From: Malania oleifera
Lineage: Eukaryota; Streptophyta; Magnoliopsida; Santalales; Ximeniaceae
NCBI RefSeq assembly: GCF_029873635.1
Contig: NC_080417.1
Coordinates: 29,163,682 to 29,227,681 of the forward strand
DNA length: 64,000 bases
Reading direction: 5' to 3'
This document shows positions 43,328-54,375 of this stretch, piece after piece; position 1 is the stretch's first letter; each line of letters begins with the position of its first letter. The notes below the pieces were generated by a model. That model was not told the origin of the DNA, did no database searches, and worked only from the letters and a program-made list of their open reading frames with translations. Both the position numbers and the translations under genes were made by a program.

Positions 43328-45771
43328 TCTTTTCAAAGAACAACAAGAGTGGGAACAAAAGTAAACACATCGACATAAAGTACCTTACTGTCAGAGAAAG
43401 AATTAAAGAATAAAAAGTGACCATTGAACATATAAGTACTGATTTAATGGTGGCAGACCCTTTGATGAAAGGGCTCTCAATCAAAGTGTTTACAAAACAT
43501 GTGGAAAGCATGAGATTGGTTAGTACGCTTTGTTCTTGATCTCTTATTTAATTGTCGATAAAATCAATTTATTTGTGCACATATAGTATCTATTCCTACA
43601 ATTTTCCCTTGGGACATTAGACCCGCAATGACTTATAGGAAGTCATGCATAAAGAGTTACCACATAAAAGTTTTATTAAGAAAGGTCGTGCATTGTGATA
43701 CATGAAAGGAATTGTTTACTACATAAAAACAAAACCGCCATGATTCATGTGTTATCTTTCTATAAAAGTTAAAGTAGTTTTGTGGCCAAATTCAGTTTGA
43801 ACTTCTCATCCCATAAAGTCTTCAAGATGTATCACGTGAGCCAAGTGGGAGAATGTTAGCGCGCATGTGTCCTTTTAAGTGGCACACATAACACATCTTG
43901 TTTTATTTGAAAATACTATTATCTAAATTATTATAATTATTATTTTATTCAAAAATCAAATTTGGGAGATGAGATTTTTATAGTAACTACTTGATATACT
44001 AAGACTAAGTCTCCTAAGACTAAGTCGTTGGTTTGAAATTCAAATGGAAGATTTTGAATTTGATTTGAAATTCAAATGAGAGATTTTGAAAACTCACAAT
44101 CCCTTGATGGTAGGAAATGTGAGAGGAAATCTCTCAGTGGAAGGGGTCTCGACCAGTCTATAAATAGGGTCTGTGATTAATCATTAAGTCACACATTGGC
44201 TTATGGTGATATAGAATTGGCCAAAAACCGTACTCCTTCTACTCTTCTGAAACATAGTGAGAGTAAATAGAATTTCCTAATCTCTTTCTCTATTTCTCAT
44301 AGTTCTCTTTCTTATTTTAGATCCCTTTCTTGATGACTTGAGCAGTTATGACTGGAGGTCAGATCACCGTTCTCTTCAGCTTGTAAACAATTGTTTGTTT
44401 GTAGTTTCTGAAATTATGCTTTCACTATTTGCTAACAACTAATATTTAAATTCAATGATAATCTCATATGCTATTATTTATTAGACATTAAATCAATTTG
44501 CATAAGTTTTATTGGCCAAGGACTAGTCTCATACTCTCAACTTTTGTCTTATTGAATGCATCTTTTCAAAGAACAACAAGAGTGGGAGCAAAAGTAAACA
44601 CATCAACATAAAGTACCTTGTTGTGAGAGAAAGAATTAAAGAATAAGAAGTGACCATTGAACATATAAGTACTGATTTAATGGTGGCAGACCCTTTGACG
44701 AAAGGGCTCTCAATCAAAGTGTTTACAAAACATGTGGAAAGCATGGGATTGGTTAGTACGCTTTGTTCTTGATCTTTAATTGTCGATAAAATCAATTTAT
44801 TTGTGCACATATAGTATCTGTTCCTAAAATTTTCCCTTGGGACATTAGACCCGCAATGACTTATAGAAAGTCATGTACCATATAAAGTTTTATTAAGAAA
44901 GGTCGTGCATTGTGATACATGAAAGGAATTGTTTACTACATAAAAACAAAACCGCCATGATTCATGTATTATCTTTCTATAAAAGTTAAAGTAGTTTTGT
45001 GGCCAAATTCAGTTTTGAACTTCTCATCCCATAAAGTCTTCAAGATGTATCATGTGAGCCAAGTGGGAGAATGTTAGCGCGCATGTTTCCTTTTGAGTGG
45101 CACACATAATACATATTGTTTTATTTGAAAATACTATTATCTAAATTGTTATAATTATTATTTTATTCAAAAATCAAATTTGGGAGATGAGATTTTTATA
45201 GTAACTATTTGATATACTAAGACTAAGTCTCCTAAGACTAAGTCATTGGTTTGAAATTCAAATGGAAGATTTTGAATTTGGTTGAGAGATTTTGAAAACT
45301 CACAATCCCTTGATGGTAGGAAATGTGAGAGGAAATCTCTCAGTGGAAGGGGTCTCGACCAGTCTATAAATAGGGTCTGTGATTAATCATTAAGTCACAC
45401 ATTGGCTTATGGTGATATAGAACTGGCCAAAAACCATACTCCTTCTACTCTTCTGAAACACAGTGAGAGTAAATAGAATTTCCAAATCTCTTTCTCTATT
45501 TCTCATAGTTCTCTTTCTTATTTTAGATCCCTTTCTTGACAACTTGAGCAATTATGACTGGAGGTTAGATCACTATTCGCTTCCACTTATAAACAATTGT
45601 TTGTTTGTAGTTTATGAAATTATGCTTTCACTATTTGCTAACAACTAATATTTAAATTCATTGATAATCTCATATGCTATTACTTATTAGACATTAAATC
45701 AATTAGCATAAGTTTTATTGGCCAATGACTAGTCTCATACTCTCAACTTTTGTCTTATTGAATGCATCTTT
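43328..45771 (+). repeat. Segmental tandem duplication, two copies of about 1.2 kb
   Basis: Copy 1 is 43328-44570 and copy 2 is 44571-45771. Each contains the RNase H end of C4, its polypurine tract, a 3' LTR and about 140 bp of sequence beyond the LTR (ACTAATATTTAAATTCA onward). Because flanking DNA is included, the duplication happened after C4 inserted. The copies are nearly identical by eye, with a few small indels. Confidence 0.88.
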
Positions 45772-47228
45772 AGGTCTATCTTATGCCCACATTCAAACTC
45801 AAGCTCAAATACTCAATTTCTTATGATCAAAACAAAAGTTTTCAAATTCATGTTTTGAAAAATAAAAAAAATTATAATTTTGTGATTAGTTTTTAAATGC
45901 TTAGTATATTAAAAATTATAATTTTAAAAATATGTTCAGTTATTGTGTTACAAAATAAATTGTTCATTGGATGGTAAAAAAAATATATTAGGGATGAAAA
46001 TGACAGAATATGCGTCATCTGCCACGGATTATTCGATCCAAACCGCCATAAATTCACAACTTAAATGAGTTGGACATGAATTGTAATATTGTTACCCGAT
46101 AATCCACCTAATCCGTTATGGATTATCTGACCCGACCCGCTTTACTAGGTCTAGGAAAAACTCAATTTAAAAATGAAAAGAAAAAAATGGCATGGTATCA
46201 CATGATTTATTAAAATTTAATTCTGGCCAATGATAAAATGCCATATCCCTATAATTTTTTCTTGTAATGAATTTTTTTCATGGTAAATATATTTTGAGTT
46301 TAAATTTGTATGAATTTTGAAAAATTTTTAATTTAATTTATCTTATTTTTAAATTTACACGATTAAAAAAAAATACATAATCAATATGTTTTTTTATAAG
46401 AATGCCATTTTCCTTAAAGCCCAGTGGAGTAGAGTTGTATATTACGAGACTTTAAGATATATATTTTTATTTAGCAACAATAATTCTTAAAATAAGGACC
46501 ATGGGATTTTATGTCAAAGTAGTCAAAAACAGATAACAAGAAGGAAAAGTATTTTTTTTAAAAAGGGAAAAATATTTATGAAAAGAATTAAAACAATAAA
46601 TTTTAGAAACTATAAATTCATATAAATAATAAAATTCAATATTTATCATAATTTTAATGAGAGTATATGTATTATATTGTATCTTATATTTTTAAAAATT
46701 CATATAATTAACGCCATTTAGTGGAACTTAAGGCACCGTTATTGTTGCTATATAATAGTATCTCATGCCTTGTGTTTATAATTTTCAAACATATTATTAT
46801 TTTTTGTAAATAAAAATTTAAATATATTTAAATATTTGTAGAATAAATTATGAAATAGATTACTAATTCATTTTGAAAATATATGTAAAATTTAACAAAA
46901 ATTATAAAAATTTTACGCAATATTGCTCATAAACAATTACAGGCATGACAAATTAACTAATTAACATATTTGAGAAGTAGGTGCAAAGGAGCTATGGGCT
47001 TATCTTATGTACTTGTGAAAAAAAATAGTTTATTTTTATTTTTATTTTTACTTTTAAAGTAATTATAATAATATTAATTTATTTTTAAATTTTAGAATTT
47101 ATATTTAAAAAATTAAGAACATCTTTCTATTATTTTTTAGATTTTTTACACAAAAACCTAAAAAAATAAGATGATGTTTTTATAATCTCTTGAAAATATG
47201 AAAAATTAAAGTTAAAAATATTTTTTTT
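45772..47228. other. AT-rich intergenic DNA, nothing recognised
   Basis: Long A/T runs with no family-supported reading frame. The segment around 46000-46140 (ATTATCTGACCCGACCCG) resembles the GGGTCGGGT-type termini of plant hAT elements, but no pair of ends was found. Confidence 0.5.
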
Positions 47229-47790
47229 ACGATTGTTGTAAAACGTGTGGCAATTATAATGAACAATATGAAAAACAAAGAGATAGATAAAGTAACAAAA
47301 ACACACAGATTTAATTAGGGGTGACAAAATGGGTTCACGTGCCAAGTTCAAGCGGGTTAGAAACGGGTCGAGTAATAAACTAGTCGGATCGTAAACGGGT
47401 TAAGGTTAAATGGGTCGCAACCATGTAAACCCAAATTCGCCCGTTTAAGAAACGGGAGGGTCACGGGTTACCTGTTTAAACAATATAATTTATTTATTTA
47501 AAAAAAAAACAGTAGGCTGATATGAAGAACACAAACCATACCAAATCAAAGGAAAGTGCAGGAATCAAAATGAGCTCACTTTCTTCCATCAATTCTTGGA
47601 ATTGCTTAATCACTTCAAGTCCCATTTTTCCTTTCTTAATTTCTATACAACAACACTATAAACACCCAGAATTTTAAAAAGGAAAGAAAAAAAGAAAAAG
47701 AAAAATAAAAATTGGGTCTTTTGAATTTTTTTGTTATCTTGCCTTCGCTTTAATAACCCTATATGTGAGAATCTAAAAATCACTAAAATC

Positions 47791-47791
<1 letters not shown>

Positions 47792-47838
<47 letters not shown>
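47792..47838 (+). repeat. (GA)n microsatellite
   Basis: About 23 GA units inside the hAT-like element. Confidence 0.9.
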
Positions 47839-47840
<2 letters not shown>

Positions 47841-47930
47841 CTCATTCCCCACCCAATCTAACCCCCACTAGCCACCGCATCCGATTCCTTCCCATCGCTG
47901 CTACCAAACCGGTGTACAAGGGAGGCCTTG

Positions 47931-50220
47931 TGTTGACTTTATAGGTCATGCCCGGTTTTGATAATGACAAATACTCTTGTATTTGATGAATATCTAGTTC
48001 TTGTGCAGGTTTACATTAGCAGATACATTGATGGCAGGAAGAGAAAGTGAAGATTGAAGACCAAATCTCCTTTTGTAATGCATTTAATATCTATTTGGTC
48101 TGTAATAGTAATTAGGACATTTGGTTTGTAATAAGTGTATAATTTATTTCATAAGCTCAAACAAACCGTAAGTGAGAAATGACCTTAGAAAGACCTGAAG
48201 GTTTTCCCTTCGGTCGACCGAAGGTTGACCAACACCAGACCTTTTCGGTGTCTTGAAATTGGACCCCAAGTGACCCTAGGACGCACACATTTACACATAT
48301 ATGTGTTAGGCACTTAAATAGGATTGTATGTTTCAAAATTGGACTGAAATGCACATATGGTACACTTTCGGTCGACCAACCAAGTTAGTTTATTTTTGGC
48401 CTGATCGACTGAACTAGACCTGGGTCAACTGTTGACCAAGGTCTTGGTCGACCGAACCTATGCAGTTCAAAACCCCTCGGTCGACCGAAACCCTCTTTAG
48501 TCAATACTTTGACCACCTGGTCGACCGAAACCCCCTGGGGTCAAAAGTTTGACCATCTGGTCGACCGAGATAGAAATGAACTCTAACTACCTGGTTGACC
48601 GAGGGTCCTCGGGAAAATTCTCAACGGCCTGGTCGACTGAACCAGCCAGTTCAAAATGGCCTGGTTGACCGAACCTTTGAGATTAGAAAATTTTCCTTCT
48701 TCTGGTCGACCGAGACCTCAGTTCAAAAGTCCCCTGGTCGACCGAACCACATGAGACTTGGTCGACCGAACTTGTTCTGGTCGACCGGACCTCTCGGGTT
48801 GTCCTGATTTTTATTGCAGTTAAATATTTTTTAAATAGGGTTAAAATACTTTAAACATCATTAAACTTCCTTAATAATACCTAATAGGTCCCTAACAGTC
48901 ATATTTTCTCCTATGCCTATATATATGAAATCATTTGAGAAAATTAGGATGTATTAACTACTTTGATTAGGAGAAATTCTCTGAAATTTTCAAATCTTAT
49001 AATACTTATATTTGAGCCTCCTACACTCATACTTACATTCTCATACTGATTAAACCCTTTGTAAGTTGATTGAGTGTTAGTCTAAATAGGTTTGCTCTCA
49101 CACACTTGATTAAATGATTCGATTTTTACGAGAGCTAAACCTAAGTGTTCTTAGGGGGCTTTTGCTAATAAGCCTATCCTAAGAAGACTTGCTTAAGCTT
49201 CTGAGTATTACATTTGTGTTGCAATATCTTAGGAAGCTTGTATTTGTTTTTGGGTTGCAAAATCATTTTCAAAACATACTCAAATATCTTGTGTGATTTA
49301 TATTGATATATTTGTGAAAAGATATTTGTGTTTGTGATAGTGATCTTTGTTGCAATATTCTTTCACTCATATATTATTTGTTGAATACAAAGATTACACA
49401 TCTTTTGCAAACCAACCATATACAACATTTAATACTTACATGCTTGAGATATCTTGCTGATTGAAATACTTGAGACTCGACATCTTTGTGTGAACTTATT
49501 TACTGAATATCTTGTGATACAAAGATTGCTTGTTTGTCACTCTCACATACGCATTACACTGATAGAAAATACTTTTGAGAGTTGAACCATCTAGACCACA
49601 TTGAGCTTACATATTGAATCATATTGTGGTGTATGTTATTGCCCGCATTTGGGTACATATCTACTTTACATGAAAGCACAATCACTCTACCATCTTATTA
49701 TAATACACATTTGTTATATATCCAGGCACGGGCCTGAAGAGGGAGACTAGCCCTGGAATAGTCCCGGATTGGCTTAGACCCAGTTAGGAAAGCTAGGTGC
49801 GTCGTCCTGTTAAGGCGTGTAGGTTGAGGTCAGCCCCTCTAATTGACCTGGTTAAGGTTGAGGTCAGCCCTGTGTTAATTTGACTTGATTGTAATCGGTG
49901 CTGCTCCACCCTTAAGTGAGCCATTAGTGGAATCCTCTGGCTTGCGAGCTAGAGGCGAGGATGTAGGCACAGTTGGCTGAACCCCGATAACATATCGTGT
50001 GCCTTGTTTATATTTTTGTATTTTATATTTACCACACATGTATGTTATGGTGTGAATGATGCGTTTGATTTAGTTTCCACATCATTTTTATCTACCCATT
50101 TGGAATTACATAGAAAGACCCTTGGTTTGTGTAATACTGATTGTAGGATCAGTTGAACCTAGGAAGAAAGTTTAAAATTCCAATTCACCCCCCCCTCTTG
50201 GGAATACACCTTTTATAACA
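47931..50220 (+). mobile_element. Sirevirus-like solo LTR (copy ii) inside the L27a fragment
   Basis: A 2.29-kb solo LTR, starting TGTTGACTTT and ending TTATAACA, with exact target duplication CCTTG at 47926-47930 and 50221-50225. A TATA-like TATATAT is at 48918-48924. It carries about 15 GGTCGACCGAA-type motifs at 48210-48790. It is the youngest of the three nested insertions here. Confidence 0.9.
48210..48790. repeat. GGTCGACCGAA array in U3 of solo LTR copy ii
   Basis: About 15 exact or near-exact GGTCGACCGA units spaced 20-50 bp apart; TTCGGTCGACCGAA at about 48210 is a perfect 14-bp palindrome. It lies 130 bp before the TATA-like box. Confidence 0.88.
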
Positions 50221-51140
50221 CCTTGTCCTTGACGTCTTGGGGCATCATGGACCAAAGCTTGTCGTCTATCGATGTTGACGATGGGGCAGTAGACGGGGCT
50301 TGTTGAAGTACCTCATGTCAAGCCGCTGACCTTCCCGAAATACCTGGGGTGGTACTCGTTGAAGAGGATTCCGTGGTGGTGCATGCCACAAGCATTTCCC
50401 TGCCCTCTGGGATGCTTCCGATGTTTTCCAATCTGGCCATGGCCAGTGCTTACGTGACCTCTCTTCTACCTGTTCTTCTTGAACCTCGTCATCATCGGTA
50501 CGCTCTTGCTCTCTCGGCTCTGTGATGCTTCGGGATAACTTCTTGTGTGATCTATGAAGAGGAAGGATCTGCTCTCCATGATTCCTTCCCTCTTTTCTCA
50601 GTTTGACACCCTGACCTAACTTGCTCTCAAATGTGACCATAAATCTATTACTAGGAGGCAGCCATTAGCCTTCTAACCACGGCCCGTAGGAAATTGAATT
50701 AGGGTCTCAACAGGTTAGCAATTGTAGCCGGGTGGGTAGGGTTAATGGGTTAGGTTTATAGTATATATATAGGAGCCAAATGCTGGGTGACCCAACCCGG
50801 ACACGGGTTGACCCTTTTTTTCAGGCCTAGATTTAGTGTGGTTCGGCAATATGCCTACATCGACAAGAGCGAGCGACAGTTGAATTTTCACTATTTCAAA
50901 GTAAGGCTACATCATATGTATTTATACTAACCTTAGTAGTACAGAGATATTAGAAATATCTCTATACCATACCGCGGGGCAGTTGCTCTGGCACCCTAAC
51001 CCATTAATCGTCCCGGTCTATAAAACAATAAATTACAAGCCCAAAAAATTGATGTCATCGTTCCGCTTCACTTTCAGTATTAGTCTGGTCTCTCCATATA
51101 CGTGTTTTACTCAATATGAGTCACATACTTCAACAACGAT

Positions 51141-51544
51141 TAAATGAGATAAATATTTTAAATAAATAATATGTGATATAAGTATTTATTTATAAATGAT
51201 AATGAGCAATGCTGAAAGTTGACTTGGTCTAGGTTGGTAAGTTGACAAAAAGAATAAGCAAAAAACAATTTACTTCCCTCTGACCTTGTGCACACAACTA
51301 AATGAAGAAAGACTATTTCATAGTCTTGACATGGAAGAACTACTTGAAGCAACAAAGAGGACTTTAATGTTGCTTTACACCAGCGCACATGTGAAAGTGA
51401 AATAGTTTATTTATTTATTTATTTTTGGAGTGCTCAAATATCAAATTTTTGGGATATAAGACTATAATTTTTGGGATAAAACGCAATTTTATTAGTAACA
51501 AAACTATAGAGCAATTCGAGTTTGGAATAGGAACAAAACTTGAA
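51141..51544. other. Spacer right of LTR G, nothing recognised
   Basis: AT-rich, no supported features. Confidence 0.45.
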
Positions 51545-51727
51545 TATATCTAGCTAAGAATTACCTATCTTGCTTGTGCATTAAATCCACTTGGGACATT
51601 ATTTTTATATCCCCACGCCTCATTAGAAAATTTGTCTCTTATAGGGATCCAAACCCACACTGGTAACTATAAAAAAAAAGGTACAAATTTTTTTAAAAAA
51701 TAATTCAAGTCTTTATATTATAAAAGT
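51545..51727. mobile_element. Partial copy of the MITE family seen at 35295-35659
   Basis: Shares with 35340-35510 the order AAGAATTACCT, TTGGG(A/G)CATTATTT, GGGATC(C/T)AAA, AACTATAAAAA and TCTTTATA(T/G)TATAAAA. It stops abruptly at the LTR of C5 at 51728, so C5 probably inserted into it. Confidence 0.55.
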
Positions 51728-53925
51728 TGTTATAAAAGATGCAAGAAAATAAATAGAGATAAGACAAAAATTTATGTGGTTTGACTATGTCTACTCCACA
51801 GGCGGATGGGATAAAAAACTTCACTACTTTAAGAGAAATTACAAGATGATTTAGAACCGGCCTTGTACAAAATATCTCCAATCTTGTACAAGATATCTTT
51901 TTTCTCTTTATTTCTCCTCTTCTTTCTGTATGTCTACTTACTTCAAGCATGCAAATGTGTATACAAGCATGTAATGTGTGTGTTCAAATGAGAGGGAGAG
52001 GGTGCCCTTTTATAAGGCAATAAGGATGGGAATGAATTTATGGTGGTGGAAAAACAAAGGGGTGACGACCATTAATCCCTTTATGGTTTTCATAACACTC
52101 CCATTTGGATGTTACCCACATATTAACTCATCTGCTAAGATCTTTAAGATGTTACATTCCAATGAGATGAACCAATTTGTTGAATATTATAGTAGGTAAA
52201 GCTTTGGTGAACAAATCTGTTAGATTATCACTTGATCACATCTATTGAACATCTATATCATCATCCTTCTGGAGTTTATGTGTATAGAAGAATTGTGGAG
52301 AGATATGTTTCGTTCTATCATACTTTATGTATGATCCTCTTAGTTGAGTTATATATACAGTGTTGTCTTCAAATAAAACTGTTGGAATATTCTTGATTGA
52401 TTGAAGATCACAATTTGCTTAGATATGAGAAATAATTTATCTGAACCACACGCATTCTCTACTAGATTCATGGATAGCTAGTATTTCAGAATGATTGGAG
52501 GATGTTGCTGTAATCGTCTATTTTACTAATTTCCAAGATATAATAGTTTTTCCATAAAAAAATACATATCCATTTTGAGATTTAGCATTGTGAGGATTAG
52601 ATAAATATCTAGCATTTGCATATCTTAGTAATTGAGACTTGGAATCAAATTAGTAGAATAGACCCAAATTAGATGTACTTCTCAAATAGCATAGAATATA
52701 CTTAATTCCATTCCAGTGTCGCCGAGTAGGAGTAAAGCTATATCTTGCTAGTAGATTTACAACAAATACAACGTCGGGTCTTATAAAATTGGTCAAATAC
52801 ATCAAAGAGTCGATAGCACTTAAATATGGTACTTCAAGACCGAGTAATTCCTCCCCCTCATCATGAGGTTGAAATGGATCCTTCTTAACATCAAGTGATC
52901 GTACCACCATTGGAGATCCCAAAGGATGAACTTTGTTTATATAGAATTGTCTTAATACTCTTTTGGTATATTTAGATTGATGAACAAGAATTCCGCAATT
53001 TACATATTCAATCTATAGGCTAAGACAATATTTTGTCTTTCCTAAATCTTTCATCTCAAATTCCGCCATTAAATAATTAGAAACTTTAGTGAGCTCTTCA
53101 GGAGTCCCAACTAAATTCAAATCATCAACATAAACAACAATTATAAAAAATCTGGATTCTGATCTTTTAATAAAAACGCATGGACAAATCGGATCATTAA
53201 TTAATCCTTCTTTTGCAAGGTACTCACTTAATCGATTGTACCACATGTGTCCTTATTGCTTTAATCCATATAAAGAACGTTGAAATTTAATTGAATATAA
53301 ATTTCTAAGTTTTGCTTTAGACAATTTAAATCCTTTAGGGATTTTCATATAAATTTAACTATCCAACGATCCATATAGGTATGTTGTTACTTCGTTCATA
53401 AGATGCATGCTCAGTCATTCAGCGACTACTAGCCCAATTAAGAATATAAAAGTAATTCCATTCATTACAATAGAATATGTCTCCTTATAATCAACTCCAA
53501 GTTTCTGCGAGAAACCTTGTGCCACAAGCTTTACTTTATATCGAGTAATTTTATTATTTTCATTTCTCTTGCGCATAAACACCCATTTGTATCCAACGGG
53601 TAGGAAATCTACTGGTGTCTGAACAACATGTCAAAAAACTTCTCCTTTTGATAAAGAGCTTAATTCTGATGTGATAGCCTCTTTCCATTTTGGCTAATCA
53701 CTTGTATATCGACTATCACGTCCTGAACTCACAAGTGGGTCCCAGGTGTGAATTTGAGTAACCTAACCTGTCTCTGTATCAATTAAAACATACATGATAC
53801 GACATGAAAAGAGGGTCCGATCCCGTGGGGTGAATGGATGCCCACATACATACGCATAACTATCCATACTCATCCAAAATACGTAACGAAATACGGTCTT
53901 TCATACATAACCAGTAACATACCAG

Positions 53926-54375
53926 AGTCTATACAAGCTAGGATATACATTCCTATAATACCAAACATACCTCCGGTGTCTACAAAAACTATCTCGACAG
54001 CCTGGATACCAAAACTCGTACCTAATAGGTACTAGCAGTAGCTACGACACCCTTGCTTCCAGACGCTAGGACGCTACTTACGGCTATCTGAAGAACCTGA
54101 AAACATTGTACGTACATTCGGGGTGAGACACCTCTCAGTAAGGAAGAAAGTAGGTTACATTGCTAAGAGGTGTCTCACCCCGAATGTACGTACAATGTTT
54201 TCAGGTTCTTCAGATAGCCGTAAGTAGCGTCCTAGCGTCTGGAAGCAAGGGTGTCGTAGCTACTGCTAGTACCTATTAGGTACGAGTTTTGGTATCCAGG
54301 CTGTCGAGATAGTTTTTGTAGACACCGGAGGTATATTTGGTATTATAGGAATGTATATCCTAGCTTGTATAGACT
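53926..54375. repeat. Large near-perfect inverted repeat, 213-bp arms
   Basis: Arms 53926-54138 and 54163-54375 are reverse complements with about two mismatches, separated by 24 bp. Both arms are G1 LTR sequence. Transcribed, it would fold into a hairpin of over 200 bp. It may be a real rearrangement or an assembly artefact. Confidence 0.9.

Larger units (their letters stand above)
39663..45771 (+). mobile_element. Copia element C4 with tandemly duplicated 3' end
   Basis: 5' LTR 39663-40229 (TATA at 39967) and primer-binding site TGGTATCAGAAC at 40234-40245. Integrase is recognisable at 42109-42510 (FIDDHTRYMY, RSDGGGEY), and the end of reverse transcriptase plus RNase H at 42860-43430. The 3' LTR is 43854-44424, with a second 3' copy at 45072-45630. 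The 5-bp flanks TTATT (39658-39662) and CTATT (44425-44429, 45631-45635) differ by one base and are the likely target duplication. A Gypsy-type LTR interrupts it on the left. Broken fossil with many breaks. Confidence 0.82.
47919..50492 (-). pseudogene. Ribosomal protein L27a (uL15) pseudogene fragment, split by a solo LTR
   Basis: On the - strand from 50492 the sequence reads MTRFKKNR, then [19 protein letters not shown], then [13 protein letters not shown] and YHPRYFGKV, close to the start of plant 60S ribosomal protein L27a. Further words are CPIVNI and DKLWSMMPQDVKDKA, ending at about 47919 after the LTR gap (50220-47931). A stop codon stands at codon 9 where Lys is usual, and indels shift the frame after FGKV and near CPIVNI. 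Only the first 85-90 of about 146 residues are represented; the sequence after VKDKA is unrelated. This is a non-functional captured or inserted gene fragment. Confidence 0.85.
47315..50828. mobile_element. hAT-like transposon carrying a ribosomal protein L27a fragment
   Basis: The left end is TTAGGGGTGACAAAATGGGT; the right end, reverse-complemented, is AGGCCTGAAAAAAAAGGGTC, an imperfect terminal inverted repeat. The flanks AGATTTAA (47307-47314) and AGATTTAG (50829-50836) form an 8-bp target duplication with one mismatch, as expected for hAT. Removing the nested Sirevirus-like LTR leaves about 1.2 kb without transposase. It holds a (GA)n tract and part of a host ribosomal protein gene, so it is a candidate gene-capturing (Pack-type) element. 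Confidence 0.65.
47234..51135 (-). mobile_element. Solo Copia-type LTR G, split by a hAT-like transposon
   Basis: With the nested insertion removed the LTR is about 380 bp (47234-47314 plus 50837-51135). It begins, on the - strand, TGTTGAAGTATGTGACTC and ends TTTTACAACA. The 5-bp target duplication ACGAT is exact at 47229-47233 and 51136-51140. The interrupted sequence reads across the hAT gap as ...ACACAGATTTA|GTGTGGTTCGGC, a common layout in plant Copia LTRs. Confidence 0.85.

Noticed and set aside
46000-46140. hAT termini (GACCCGACCCG words)
   Set aside because: Only one end-like segment is visible, with no partner or target duplication.
50266-50640. A 124-codon - strand frame as a novel gene
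   Set aside because: It overlaps the ribosomal protein L27a fragment in the wrong frame; the L27a words are in the neighbouring frame.
53926-54375. MicroRNA precursor
   Set aside because: The arms are over 200 bp, near-perfect and made of LTR sequence; this is an inverted duplication, not an evolved miRNA foldback.
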